Positions 35,921-45,541 of a stretch of DNA of 64,000 bases are shown here, piece by piece (within the stretch, counting starts at the first letter, position 1; each line of letters begins with the position of its first letter). Both the position numbers and the translations under genes were made by a program. The DNA lies in NCBI RefSeq assembly GCF_000010305.1, contig NC_012489.1, positions 2,673,646 through 2,737,645 on the forward strand, given 5' to 3'. This stretch comes from Gemmatimonas aurantiaca T-27 (lineage in GTDB: Bacteria > Gemmatimonadota > Gemmatimonadetes > Gemmatimonadales > Gemmatimonadaceae). A model generated the notes under the pieces. The model searched no databases, had not been told where the DNA came from, and saw only the letters and a list, made by a program, of their open reading frames with translations.

Positions 35921-36161
35921 CTCGTGACTCCCCAGATCAGGATCACACGCCGACCACCCAGATGTGGTCGGTCGATGGCCACATCACCCCATCGCGTCGT
36001 TGGTGCGCGGTGGAGTGAACGGGCCATTGCTACACGGAGACGGGTATCTCCGGAAAGCTCAGAGGAGAACAGGGTATCGCGGTACTCGCGCACACCTGTG
36101 ACGGCGGGAGGCGCTGGGGAAGCGCCGGGTGGTGGAGGGGGACAGCGGTATCGCAGAGGGG

Positions 36162-36199
36162 AACAACAAAGGGCCGATTCGCGTCACGCGGATCGGCCC
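36162..36199 (-). terminator. Candidate attenuator terminator in the susCD leader
   Basis: On the minus strand a 13-position stem (36199-36171, GGGCCGATCCGCG with CGCGAATCGGCCC, one wobble) is followed by TTTGTTGTT. It lies about 60 nt after the predicted transcription start and about 240 nt before SusC. Confidence 0.65.
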
Positions 36200-36200
36200 T

Positions 36201-36227
36201 GATGCGCGCGTTGCCGCGCGGAGCATC
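36201..36227 (-). promoter_or_regulatory. Leader hairpin preceding the attenuator
   Basis: The arms GATG-CGCGCG and CGCGCG-GAG-CATC form a stem with a 3-nt bulge and TTGC/GCAA loop. It lies between the predicted start and the terminator and could be an anti-structure or sRNA domain. Confidence 0.5.
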
Positions 36228-36264
36228 CCGGAACCTCACTGCTGACAAATCTTAGCCGCGGCAG

Positions 36265-36293
36265 AGGGTACGGAATACGAGCACAACTGTCAA
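36265..36293 (-). promoter_or_regulatory. Sigma-70-like promoter for susCD
   Basis: On the minus strand TTGACA (36293-36288) and TACCCT (36270-36265) are separated by exactly 17 bp. Transcription would start near 36258. Confidence 0.6.
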
Positions 36294-36347
36294 TAGCGTA
36301 TCGTCATCCGGATCGGTGAGTTACGCGATGCACATTCACTCGATGCC

Positions 36348-36818
36348 TCAGGGAGCGGAGGCCGGCAGCTTGAACGTGATGGCCGACAATGCGACCGAAT
36401 CGGTGGCGAGACGTGTTGTTCCGGCGGGCAAGCCGTTCAACTTGAGGATATAGGCCACCGTCGCGCCGTACTCTTCCCGCGGCAACGTGCCCGGATCTCC
36501 GTCCGGCATGGTCGTGCGAATCTGTTCGAACAATTCGAACAACGGACGGCCAACCCACTTCCCCTTGAAGTCACTGTTGGTGAATTCGTCGAGTTCGTGG
36601 CACTCGGCGCAGGACTTTTTGTACACGGCCTGCCCTTCGGTGGCCTGTTCTTCGGAATAGACCGCCACGCTGTCGCCGGTATCTCGGACCACGATAGGGC
36701 GGTTCTGCGCCGCCAGCCGGGCACCCGGCTGCTGGGCGGTCATGCGGCTACCCGCAAAGACACTTGCCGCAACCACGGCAAGAAGAAAGGCACTCGGGAG
36801 ATGTGTGTGCTTGTGCAT
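36348..36818 (-). CDS. Small exported c-type cytochrome
   Basis: The 156-residue protein has a signal peptide and one CxxCH heme site, CAECH (Cys70, Cys73, His74). A likely axial Met is in RTTMPDGDPG. Its C-terminal segment AYILKLNGLPAG closely matches the cytochrome domain of the HupE fusion (AYILRLNGMPAG), so the two are paralogous. It is probably a periplasmic electron carrier for a dehydrogenase. It is not obviously linked to SusCD, which has its own promoter. No Shine-Dalgarno supports the ATG. Confidence 0.85.
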   Translation of the reverse strand: MHKHTHLPSAFLLAVVAASVFAGSRMTAQQPGARLAAQNRPIVVRDTGDSVAVYSEEQATEGQAVYKKSCAECHELDEFTNSDFKGKWVGRPLFELFEQIRTTMPDGDPGTLPREEYGATVAYILKLNGLPAGTTRLATDSVALSAITFKLPASAP

Positions 36819-37025
36819 GGCGATTCAACGTGCAAGGTGGGGGTTTCGCTGGTCCGGGGAGCTTTTGCTGGCTGATCCATACCCCGAAGTCTCGTGGAAA
36901 GATTTCGGAAAGATTGCGGAGCCCGGAAGCCCCGAACATCTTGGCGTGCACGCGCTTGGCGGCCGCACGCGGCAATCAGGAACGTGACCGTGCGCACACA
37001 AAGCCCCCTCCCCCGATCCCGCTTC

Positions 37026-38498
37026 ATGGACTCCACGGATTCCGCCACCACGTCCAACGACGCCGGCCTGCCAGAGGCTGACCGACCTGAAGCCGGCTTC
37101 CCGCGGCCTGTGGTCGACGACCTGCCCCGCCGCGACTTTCTGCGGGTCGCTGGCAGTGCCGGCCTGCTGCTCGCCGGCGGCTGTGCCCCGCCGATCGCGT
37201 TTGCCAATGCCCCGGCCAAGGGCATCGAGCGGGGGCGAGGCGCGACGAGTTCCAGCAGCCATGTGGTGGTGATCGGCGCCGGCGCCTGGGGTGGCTGGAC
37301 GGCCTATCACCTGCGGTCCCGCGGTGTCCAGGTCACGCTCATCGACGCCTATGGTCCGGGGAACTCCCGCTCCACCAGCGGCGACGAGACCCGCGGTATC
37401 CGTTCGTCCTACGGCGACCGCGCCGTCGGTGAACTCTGGACGCCATGGGCCCGCACGGCCATTCAGCGCTGGAATCTGTTCGAACAGGAATGGGGCCCGG
37501 TCTTCCGCACGAAGTTCTTTCACCAGACGGGGGATGTGATCATGCGTCCCACCCGCGAGCCCTTCATCACCAAGACCATCGATCTGTGGACCGCCAACAA
37601 GGTCCCGCACGAGGTCCTGAGCGGCGATGAAGCACGGAAGCGCTGGCCGGTCATCAAGGCCGACGATATCACCGTGGCCATCACCGAGCCCGACGCCGGT
37701 GTGGTACGCTGCCGCGCCGCGACACAGGCGGTGGCGGCGATCGGCCAGAAGATGGGTGTCAAGTTGGTCATCGGCCGCGTCAAGCCGGGTGACATCCGCA
37801 ACAACATGATGGACGGTGTCACCCTCGAAGATGGCACCGTGATCCGCGGCGACTCCTATGTGTTCGCCTGTGGCCCCTGGCTGCGCAAACTCTTCCCGTA
37901 CCTCGAGAATCGGATGCGGGTGCCAATCGGACACGCCCTGTATTTCGGGGTGCCGGTGGCCGATTCGCGCTTCAGTTTCCCGAACCTGCCGAGCTACAAC
38001 TTTCCGGGTGTCACCGGGTGGCCCATGCTGCCGGTGGACAGCCGCGGGTTCCGCGTGCGTGGCGCCATCGCCGCACCAGCGTCGGCGTCGGCGTCGGCCG
38101 CACCGGCTGGCGGCGCACCAGCCAATTCCCCGGCTGCCACCGCAACACCGCCGGCCGATCCGGCGCAGCAGGATCCGGATCTGAGTTCACGGTGGACCAA
38201 TCAGGATCGTGTCGACGGGGCGCGGCGTTTCCTGGCGGCGCGTTTCCCATTGCTCGCCAACGCGCCGTTGCTCGAAACACGGGCCTGCCACTACGAATCG
38301 AGCATCAACGGGAATTTCATCATCGACAACGTACCCGGCACGACCAACGCCTGGATTGCCGGCGTGGGCCAGGCCGAAGGCTTCAAATTCGGCCCGGTCG
38401 TGGGCGACTATGTCGCCCAGCGTGTGCTCGGCATCAATGGTGACCCTGAGCTGGTGAAGGCGTTCAAGCTACCGACGACGGAGTACACACCGGGCTGA
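37026..38498 (+). CDS. FAD-dependent oxidoreductase (DAO family), Tat lipoprotein-like
   Basis: The 490-residue protein begins with a twin-arginine signal RRDFLRVAGS and a possible lipobox LAGGC, suggesting Tat export and lipid anchoring. The FAD-binding dinucleotide motif VVVIGAGAWGGWTAYHL starts near residue 78 and matches sarcosine/amino-acid oxidase-type DAO proteins. An Ala/Pro-rich insert lies near residues 345-385. The C-terminal ACHYESSINGNFIIDNVPG resembles family sequence. A start at a GTG upstream (36991) is possible. The substrate is unknown. Confidence 0.85.
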   Translation: MDSTDSATTSNDAGLPEADRPEAGFPRPVVDDLPRRDFLRVAGSAGLLLAGGCAPPIAFANAPAKGIERGRGATSSSSHVVVIGAGAWGGWTAYHLRSRGVQVTLIDAYGPGNSRSTSGDETRGIRSSYGDRAVGELWTPWARTAIQRWNLFEQEWGPVFRTKFFHQTGDVIMRPTREPFITKTIDLWTANKVPHEVLSGDEARKRWPVIKADDITVAITEPDAGVVRCRAATQAVAAIGQKMGVKLVIGRVKPGDIRNNMMDGVTLEDGTVIRGDSYVFACGPWLRKLFPYLENRMRVPIGHALYFGVPVADSRFSFPNLPSYNFPGVTGWPMLPVDSRGFRVRGAIAAPASASASAAPAGGAPANSPAATATPPADPAQQDPDLSSRWTNQDRVDGARRFLAARFPLLANAPLLETRACHYESSINGNFIIDNVPGTTNAWIAGVGQAEGFKFGPVVGDYVAQRVLGINGDPELVKAFKLPTTEYTPG

Positions 38499-38527
38499 TC
38501 TCCGGTGTGTTCCGCCCGTGGTATCCC

Positions 38528-39055
38528 TCAAGCGTCGCCGGCTTCCCGGCGGCGCTTGTTGGCTTTGGCCCGGTATGGCAACAGGAACAGATAGATGCCG
38601 GTGATCCAGAGCCCCAGCACGATGATGCCCGACGGCAGGAAGACCCAGAGCTTCGCCGCGTCGGCAAACCACGACCCGTCGTGCATGGTCTCGATGAGAT
38701 CCGAACGACGATAGGCGCTCTGCAGCACCGCGCCGGTGCCGATGTCGACCTGGATCTCCCAATGATCGACCGTGGCGACCTTGGCCAGTCCCTTCCCCGG
38801 TCGCACGTCGATCCGGTCGATGCTCGTCCAGTCAACGATCTTCGCTTCCGGCACCGACTTCGCCGCATCGAAGATCTGCTGCATGCTGACCGTGGGCGTC
38901 GTGTTCTTGGTCTTCTGTTCAGGAGGCTGCACCCATTCGATCTGCTTCTTGAGCTGCAGTAGCAGCCCCGTCACGATCACGATGAGGAAGGGGATCGATA
39001 CGGCAATCGATCCCCAACGATGCAGCTTGCGGTTCAGGAGGCGGGGGTTGGTCAT
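38528..39055 (-). CDS. PepSY-domain membrane protein
   Basis: The 175-residue protein has two membrane helices: an N-terminal one (WGSIAVSIPFLIVIVTGLLL) and a C-terminal one (VFLPSGIIVLGLWITGIYLF). A PepSY-type periplasmic domain lies between them, with the HDGSWFADAAK motif found in PepSY_TM proteins. PepSY proteins often associate with iron/siderophore uptake and reductases. The start has no strong ribosome site. The FAD oxidoreductase ends only 29 bp away on the opposite strand. Confidence 0.85.
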   Translation of the reverse strand: MTNPRLLNRKLHRWGSIAVSIPFLIVIVTGLLLQLKKQIEWVQPPEQKTKNTTPTVSMQQIFDAAKSVPEAKIVDWTSIDRIDVRPGKGLAKVATVDHWEIQVDIGTGAVLQSAYRRSDLIETMHDGSWFADAAKLWVFLPSGIIVLGLWITGIYLFLLPYRAKANKRRREAGDA

Positions 39056-39104
39056 TTTGCATTCTACCCCCGCGCTCCATGGTCAGCCAACCAATGCGCG
39101 CGAT

Positions 39105-42100
39105 CTATCGACCGCGGCGTCCCCATACCGGAGCATCCGGCTCCTGATTGGCGCGCTCGTTCTTGTAGGTGCCGAGCAGACGCATCGCTTCCTGCACGGC
39201 CCGCTCGAGCTGCGGGTCACGGCCGGAAATCACCTCTCGTGGAAAGTTCTCCACGTCGATGTCCGGGGCGACACCTTCATTCTCCACGGCGAACTTGGGA
39301 TCGCGTGAGAAGAATCCAAAGCGGGGGGCGATCATCGAACCGCCGTCCACGAACGGCGGTGTGTCGGTGGTGGCCACGAGGCCGCCCCACGTGCGGGAGC
39401 CCACCAACGGCCCCAGCTTGCGGCGCTTGAACATGAACGGCATGAGATCACCGCCCGAGCCGGCCATCTCATTGATGATCATCACCTTCGGCCCCCAGAT
39501 ACCGTTGGCCGGGCTCGTGTACGGATAGCGATCACCGACGGGATTGTTGAAGTAGCCGTCGTAATCGCGCCCCAGCATATCGACGATGTAGTCCGCCGCC
39601 GATCCACCACCATTGTACCGTTCATCAACGACCACCCCCACACGATCCTGCTGCGCGAAGTAGTAGCGATTGAAGCTCACATAACCCGGCGCACCGGTGT
39701 TGGGCACGTACACGTACGCGATCTTGCCACCGGAGAGTGAATCGACCATGCGTCGATTGTGCTCCACCCAGGCACGCGTGCGCAGCCCCTGCTCGTTGGC
39801 CACCGGCACAACGGTGATCTGCCGCGCGCCCTGCAGATCGGGACGCGAATTCACCGTGAGCACCGTCTGCCGGTTCGCCGTGCCATCGAGCAGGCGATAG
39901 ATATTCTCCGGTGCTCGCAGCTCCTGCCCGTTGATGGCCAGGATGTAGTCGCCGCGGGACACGTTCACCCCCGGCATCACCAGCGGCGCCCGCAACTCCG
40001 GGTTCCAGCTCTCGGCGTCGTAGATACGCGACAAACGATAGCGGCCGTTCTCGATCGAGAAGTCCGCACCGAGCAACCCGCCATTCGCATCCGGCACTTC
40101 GGGCAGATCACCACCACGCACATACGAGTGCCCGATCGCGATCTCGGCGCCCATGTTGTCGAGCAGGTAGTTGAGATCGGCCCGGTGATTCACATGCGCC
40201 AGCAACGGCTCGTACATCTTCTTCATGGCCGGCCAGTCGCTGCCCTGCATGTTCTTCACGTACAGGTTGTTGCGCTGATTGCGCCAACCTTCGTCGAAGA
40301 TCTGCCGGAACTCGGCTTTGGGATCGACGAAGGTGCGCAGCGTGGCGTTGAGACGCCCGGTGCCTGCCGCAGGAATCGCACGATCGCCATCGACAAGGAA
40401 CAGCGCACCGTTCGCGCCGGTGGTGCGATACAACACCTTGCGGCCATCGCCACTGGTCGTGAACTGCGACACGCCCTGCGCAAACACGGCCGCACGACGC
40501 GCGCCGAGCTGGTAGCGATGCAGCGTGTTGCCACCACCCTGCCCTCCTCCCGCCGCGCCGGTGCCTGTCCCGGTGGTGGGAATGGGCTCCAGGAAAAACA
40601 CCGTGCCTGCAGGACCGGCACGCAGGGCATCGTAGTCGCGCTCGATGACGCCCTGCACCGTCAGGATGCGCTGGGCAATACCGTCATAGTCGATGCGCAC
40701 CGGACGCACCGGTGCCGACGCGACACGGGTCGTATCGGCCGCACGCGGCGCGCTGCGTGTGGAATCGCGCATGGCATCGCGCGCACTCTCATCGTCGCTC
40801 TCGGGTAGCAGCGGCGACGGCTCGGCTTTGCTCAGTACGGCCAGGTAGAGCGCCCGCGTTTCCGGACGATCGAACTTGGACATATCGAGCAACGACGAGT
40901 TGAGCCCGAAGTTGGTGGAGGCCAGGAACCAGAGATACTTGCCACTGGCATCCCACGCCGGATTGCTCGCGTCGGCCATACCATCGGTGAGCTGCTTCAC
41001 CGCGCCAGTCTCCACTTCATAGACAAAAATCGCCCGCAACAACGACTTGAGTCGCTTGGGATACGCCAGGCACCGCGAATCCGGACTCCAGACCGGCACG
41101 ATGGACCGATCCATCATGAAGTACGGATCGGTGTCGGCCACCTTGGCCTTGCCACTCGCCACATCCACCAACCAGATGCGGAAATGCGTGTCCTGGAACG
41201 CAATCGTTTTCCCGTCCGGCGACCAGCTCGGCGAGTACGGGCGGCTCGGTTCCGGCAACACGATCTCGCGCGTCGCCCCAACACCCTCCTGCGGCGCGAT
41301 CACCAACTGGTACTCACCACTGCGATCACTGAACCACGCGATCGATTTGCCATCCGGCGACCAGATCGGCGCGATTTCGGCAGAGGCACTGCTGTTGGTC
41401 AGATTGCGCACATCCCCCTTTTCTGCCGGGATGGTGAACACTTCGCCACGCGCTTCCACCGCCGCGCGCTTGCCCGTGGCCGAGAGTGTGAGACCCGTGG
41501 CGCGCGCGGTGACATCCTTCCACTGCGGCATCATCCACGGGAAATCGCCCGCAGCCGAGATGTTCACAATCTTGTGTGTGCCAGCACGCGCATCGAGTTC
41601 ATGCACGTAGCCGGCCTGCTCGAACACCACACTGTTGCCGGACGCGTCGAGTGTCTTGACGTCGAAATCCTTGAACGTGGTGATCTGCTTGAGCGCCCGC
41701 CCTTTGGTGTCGTACGACCACACATTCGACACGCCGTCGCGATCGGACAGGAAATACACCGCATCCCCGACCCACACCGGATCCATTTCCTTGCTGCCGG
41801 AAAAGGGCGTGGTGTCGAGCGCAAACGATGCGAGGTCGAGAATCCAGATCGGCTTGTTCTGCCCACCGCGATAGTTGCGGCGTTCTTCGTCCCATGACGA
41901 CGGCATGCGGTACGCCACACGCTTGCCATCTGTGGAGATCTTGCCCTGGAAGGCGCGTGGCATGGGCATGGCCGTTTCCACACCTCCTCCGACGGGCACA
42001 GTCCAGAATCGTGGTGCACCACTGGGCGCCCAGGTCGCGCGCGGCGAGGCAAACACCACGCTCTTGCCGTCCGGCGTCCATCCTTGCACCACATCCGCGG

Positions 42101-42446
42101 AGGGATGCCAGGTGAGCCGCGTCGGCTGGCCTCCTTCCACCGGCACCACGTACACATCGGTGTTGCCCGCATACTCCGCACTGAACGCCACCTGACGTCC
42201 GTCCGGCGAGAGCTTGGGGTTTTGCGTCACCCCCTGAAAGGAAGTGAGACGCCGGGCGGCACCACCGGCGCGCTCCACCACCCAGATGTTGTTGGCATAC
42301 GCAAAAGCAATGGACTGCGCACTCACACTCGGCGAACGCAGCATGCGCGTACCCGACTGTGCGGATGCCGATGTAGCCAGCGTGAAGGGCGTCGCCAGCA
42401 CAGCGAGACGCAGCGTGCGCGCGATGGGGACAGAAAGTCGTACCAT
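39105..42446 (-). CDS. Tricorn-like S41 protease with N-terminal propeller
   Basis: The 1113-residue protein has a signal peptide. An N-terminal WD40/TolB-like propeller (about 30-650) has blades such as NPKLSPDGRQVAFSAEY and IWSPDGKSIAWFSDRSG. A PDZ domain follows (near 840-900, LRAPLVMPGVNVSRGDYI), then an S41/tricorn core with NEMAGSGGDLMPF. The nucleophile Ser is likely S997. Such enzymes degrade oligopeptides, and export makes this a periplasmic version. It lies 43 bp downstream of the phosphodiesterase gene on the same strand. Confidence 0.9.
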   Translation of the reverse strand: MVRLSVPIARTLRLAVLATPFTLATSASAQSGTRMLRSPSVSAQSIAFAYANNIWVVERAGGAARRLTSFQGVTQNPKLSPDGRQVAFSAEYAGNTDVYVVPVEGGQPTRLTWHPSADVVQGWTPDGKSVVFASPRATWAPSGAPRFWTVPVGGGVETAMPMPRAFQGKISTDGKRVAYRMPSSWDEERRNYRGGQNKPIWILDLASFALDTTPFSGSKEMDPVWVGDAVYFLSDRDGVSNVWSYDTKGRALKQITTFKDFDVKTLDASGNSVVFEQAGYVHELDARAGTHKIVNISAAGDFPWMMPQWKDVTARATGLTLSATGKRAAVEARGEVFTIPAEKGDVRNLTNSSASAEIAPIWSPDGKSIAWFSDRSGEYQLVIAPQEGVGATREIVLPEPSRPYSPSWSPDGKTIAFQDTHFRIWLVDVASGKAKVADTDPYFMMDRSIVPVWSPDSRCLAYPKRLKSLLRAIFVYEVETGAVKQLTDGMADASNPAWDASGKYLWFLASTNFGLNSSLLDMSKFDRPETRALYLAVLSKAEPSPLLPESDDESARDAMRDSTRSAPRAADTTRVASAPVRPVRIDYDGIAQRILTVQGVIERDYDALRAGPAGTVFFLEPIPTTGTGTGAAGGGQGGGNTLHRYQLGARRAAVFAQGVSQFTTSGDGRKVLYRTTGANGALFLVDGDRAIPAAGTGRLNATLRTFVDPKAEFRQIFDEGWRNQRNNLYVKNMQGSDWPAMKKMYEPLLAHVNHRADLNYLLDNMGAEIAIGHSYVRGGDLPEVPDANGGLLGADFSIENGRYRLSRIYDAESWNPELRAPLVMPGVNVSRGDYILAINGQELRAPENIYRLLDGTANRQTVLTVNSRPDLQGARQITVVPVANEQGLRTRAWVEHNRRMVDSLSGGKIAYVYVPNTGAPGYVSFNRYYFAQQDRVGVVVDERYNGGGSAADYIVDMLGRDYDGYFNNPVGDRYPYTSPANGIWGPKVMIINEMAGSGGDLMPFMFKRRKLGPLVGSRTWGGLVATTDTPPFVDGGSMIAPRFGFFSRDPKFAVENEGVAPDIDVENFPREVISGRDPQLERAVQEAMRLLGTYKNERANQEPDAPVWGRRGR

Positions 42447-42489
42447 GGCACTCGAGGGGTGGGAGAAACAGAAGAGGCCGCAGACCGGC

Positions 42490-44313
42490 CTAATATCGCC
42501 AGAGAACACCATCGTTGGCGGCACGGAGCGGCAACGTGAGCACCGTTCTGGACCCGCCAGGTTGCCATTGTCCGTCACGCAGCACGCGACGGTCCAGCCA
42601 GATCCGCACCAGATATTGTGCACCGGGCTCGAGTCCCGTGAGGTGCAACGCGGCTCCCGGCAGCGCCAGTTCCTGTCCATTGTCCGAGACACTCCAGTCG
42701 GACAAGGCAATGCGGTGCTCACCGACCACGACATCTTTCCGGCCGGCGGTGCTACGCCTGGACACCTGGAGGTTCACATGCGCGGAGTCACCGGCCCAGC
42801 GGCGTTCTTTGTCCGACAGCACGAGCTGGGCGATCGGCGTGGTATCACTGAGATTAGCGAGCGGCCCGTGCCAGCGGGTGAGGGCAAAGCGATTGGCGCG
42901 TACCACCGTGGCGGTGGCCAGGGCAAACGTGGCGCGGCGTGCGGGTGGCACGCGCAAGTCGTCGAATCCTCCGAACTGCCGGCGCACGGTCATGGCGAGA
43001 TCGTCCGGTGTGTCCTGGAAATTCGACATCACCATGCCCACCGCACTGCTCGCACTCAGCGCTCCATGCGTGCCTCCCAGCGGGCGCATGCGGTTGGCCA
43101 CCGAAACCATGCCGAGCCCCACCCGATGATCGTCGCGGAGTGACACGAGAATGGGTGCCGGATTGCGGGTGGCGTCACGATGCCCGTGCACAATGCGCAC
43201 GACGGCGGCGGGGTACCACGCATCGGCCGTGGCACGCACCCATGCCGCGGTCGGTGCAAACCCATCGGCGCGCATGGCTCCACTCTCCCGCATCGCCTGC
43301 ATGACCGTCGTCAATCGCAAGGGATCGCCAGCAATCGACGAATACCGATAGAGATCCTGATTGTCTTCGTGTCGCCACACAATCTCTGCGCGTCCGCTGT
43401 CGGAGGCCACGAGGTAGCGCTCGCCGCCAAGGCGACGGGTGACCACATCGACGCCAGGCGTGGCCACCAGCAGCTCCATCACACGAGCTTCCGAATCCGG
43501 CAGACAGAACACACCGAAACCGGTCGTGACACCATCCACACTGAACGCCACATCAGTGGGGGATGTCAGCGTGCGCGCGAGACGAAAGCCATGCGCGCGC
43601 AACACATCGGCGATCGGGAGGAACGTGGCATCGGAAGCGCGATTGTGCCCATGGTCGGACAGCAACACGATCTCGAGATCACGGCCGGTCTGTTCACGAT
43701 ACCGGCGATTCAGTTCTGTCAGTGAGCGATCGAGGTGTGTGAGATACTGCGCCACATTGCCACGCATGTGCTGCAGCGCGTCCGGTCCCACGTTGTAGAT
43801 GTACACGGTATGCCGGCCACGACTGCGCAGCACGGCTTTGACATCCGTATCGACCTCCCGCCGCGCCGTCGGCCAGGACATGAGGTAGGCGCCGAGATGG
43901 TGGAACTTGGCATCGAAGGCAAAGTCCATCCGCTCTTCGTATTCGATGGGACGAATCGCGTCGAGCGCATCACCAATGACCGCATTGTGTCGCGTGCTGT
44001 AGTACACACGCTGATAGCCCGCCGGCGGTTGCACCCCAAAGATGGCGTGCCACGCGATGTCACTGATCGATGGAAAGGTGGAGATCAGCCGTCCCGGGGG
44101 ACGAAACGCAGCGAACTGTCCACGAGCGCGGGCGTCCTGCACATCCCGGAAATCCAGGCCATCCAGCGCTAGGACGAGGCGTCGGGGCAACTCTTCAGGA
44201 GCCGGTGTGGGCGCAGGGCGTCTGATCGGGAGACAACCGGACACAACACACAAGGCACTCCAGAGCAGAATGCGACCGACGATGAGCTTGCCCCGATTGA
44301 GAATGACCCGCAT
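42490..44313 (-). CDS. Type I phosphodiesterase/nucleotide pyrophosphatase-like lipoprotein
   Basis: The 607-residue protein has a lipoprotein signal (lipobox VSGC) and an alkaline-phosphatase-superfamily domain. It has LALDGLDFRDV near the N-terminus, FPSISDIAWHAIFG and the metal-binding LLSDHGHNRA near residue 215. A C-terminal Gly/Pro-rich beta region has no clear homology. It probably hydrolyses phosphodiester or sulfate-like bonds outside the cytoplasm. It precedes the tricorn gene and diverges from the plug-protein operon, with starts 16 bp apart. Confidence 0.85.
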   Translation of the reverse strand: MRVILNRGKLIVGRILLWSALCVVSGCLPIRRPAPTPAPEELPRRLVLALDGLDFRDVQDARARGQFAAFRPPGRLISTFPSISDIAWHAIFGVQPPAGYQRVYYSTRHNAVIGDALDAIRPIEYEERMDFAFDAKFHHLGAYLMSWPTARREVDTDVKAVLRSRGRHTVYIYNVGPDALQHMRGNVAQYLTHLDRSLTELNRRYREQTGRDLEIVLLSDHGHNRASDATFLPIADVLRAHGFRLARTLTSPTDVAFSVDGVTTGFGVFCLPDSEARVMELLVATPGVDVVTRRLGGERYLVASDSGRAEIVWRHEDNQDLYRYSSIAGDPLRLTTVMQAMRESGAMRADGFAPTAAWVRATADAWYPAAVVRIVHGHRDATRNPAPILVSLRDDHRVGLGMVSVANRMRPLGGTHGALSASSAVGMVMSNFQDTPDDLAMTVRRQFGGFDDLRVPPARRATFALATATVVRANRFALTRWHGPLANLSDTTPIAQLVLSDKERRWAGDSAHVNLQVSRRSTAGRKDVVVGEHRIALSDWSVSDNGQELALPGAALHLTGLEPGAQYLVRIWLDRRVLRDGQWQPGGSRTVLTLPLRAANDGVLWRY

Positions 44314-44329
44314 GATTCATCATCGTAGC

Positions 44330-45541
44330 ATGTCGAAGCGACCACACAAGCCCGCGTCGCCAATGCGTTCCCGCCCCCTGTATGTCAGCGCCGCCTTCTT
44401 GGGTGGCATCTTGTGCCTCGCCCCTGCCTCTGCGAGTGCGCAATCCGGTTCCGCCAGCGCCAACCCGCCTGGCACGGGCACTGTGCGTGGTGCCATCACC
44501 ACGCTGGATGGCGTGCCAGTGGGTGGTGCGACGGTACGCCTGGTCAGTGAGCGCGCCGTCCTGACGATCGTGTCGGAGTCTGATGACAACGGCAATGTGA
44601 TCTTCACCAAGGTGCCCGAAGGGCGCGGGTGGATGCATGCGCGTCGCATCGGCTTCCGTCCGGATTCGATTCCAGTGACCATCTCCGGCGATCAACCTCC
44701 ACTGGCCACACTGAGCATGACGCGCGTGGCGGTGGAACTGAGCGCCGTGCGTGTGCTCGGCCGTCGTGAGATCCCCGGTCCCATGGGCGGATTCTTCCGT
44801 CGCATGCAGCAGAACGGTGGCGGGCACTTTTTTTCGGCCGCAGAACTCGAACGCCGTAATCCGTCGAACATGACCGACGTGTTCCGGCACATTCCCGGCA
44901 TGCGCATCGAATCGAATGGACCGATCAATCGGGTCCGCATGCGCAACAGCCGCTGCGCGCCATTGGTGTGGCTCGATGGACAGCCTCTGTTCGCCGGAGA
45001 AGTGGACCTCGACGGTTTTGATCCCCGCACCTTCGAGGGGATCGAGATCTACAGTGGTCCGGCCTCCGTGCCGGTGGAGTTCCAGGGCAATCAGCGCATG
45101 AGCAGTGCCTGCGGCACCATCGTGCTGTGGTCCAAGCGCGGTGAGCTGCGCCCGAAGCGACGCAAGAAGGACGACCCCACACCATCGGCATTGATCGCCC
45201 AGTTGGTGGAAAAGGGTGAAGCATTTGTCGCCAACGACGTGGATGGCGCAGCCTATCCCGATTCGTCATCGCTGGTGAAACCTCTCTATCCGGACTCCCT
45301 GTTCGAGGCGCAGATTCCAGGAGCGGTGCTCGTGGAATTCGTGGTGGACCTCAAGGGGCGGGCCATGATGGAGACCTTCAGTGCGGTCACCACCACACAC
45401 CGACAATTGGTGGAACCCGTACGACGCGCGGTGCAACAGCAGGAGTTCTATCCTGCCAGCCGCCGAGGAAAGGTGGTGCAGCAAGTGATGCAGCTACCGT
45501 TCCTTTTTGTTCCTGACTCCACGGCCAGACGGAGACGCTGA
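44330..45541 (+). CDS. Plug-domain protein with carboxypeptidase-regulatory and TonB-C-like domains
   Basis: The 403-residue protein has a signal peptide (cleaved near SASAQSG), a carboxypeptidase-regulatory domain (about 40-130, GTVRGAITTLDGVPVGG), and a TonB-receptor plug. The plug runs from about 145 to 270: AELERRNPSNMTDVFRHIPGMRI, APLVWLDGQPLF, SACGTIVLWS. No barrel follows. The C-terminal part (about 305-395, GAVLVEFVVDLKGRAMMETF) resembles the TonB C-terminal/energy-transducer fold. A receptor plug fused to a TonB-C-like domain in one exported protein is unusual. The next gene starts directly after its stop codon. Confidence 0.8.
   Translation: MSKRPHKPASPMRSRPLYVSAAFLGGILCLAPASASAQSGSASANPPGTGTVRGAITTLDGVPVGGATVRLVSERAVLTIVSESDDNGNVIFTKVPEGRGWMHARRIGFRPDSIPVTISGDQPPLATLSMTRVAVELSAVRVLGRREIPGPMGGFFRRMQQNGGGHFFSAAELERRNPSNMTDVFRHIPGMRIESNGPINRVRMRNSRCAPLVWLDGQPLFAGEVDLDGFDPRTFEGIEIYSGPASVPVEFQGNQRMSSACGTIVLWSKRGELRPKRRKKDDPTPSALIAQLVEKGEAFVANDVDGAAYPDSSSLVKPLYPDSLFEAQIPGAVLVEFVVDLKGRAMMETFSAVTTTHRQLVEPVRRAVQQQEFYPASRRGKVVQQVMQLPFLFVPDSTARRRR

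Larger units (their letters stand above)
35921..36347. other. Leader and regulatory region of susCD
   Basis: The 427 bp between the cytochrome c stop and the SusC ATG hold a promoter (36265-36293), a leader of about 338 nt, and two consecutive hairpins near its 5' end. No protein gene is supported. Confidence 0.6.
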
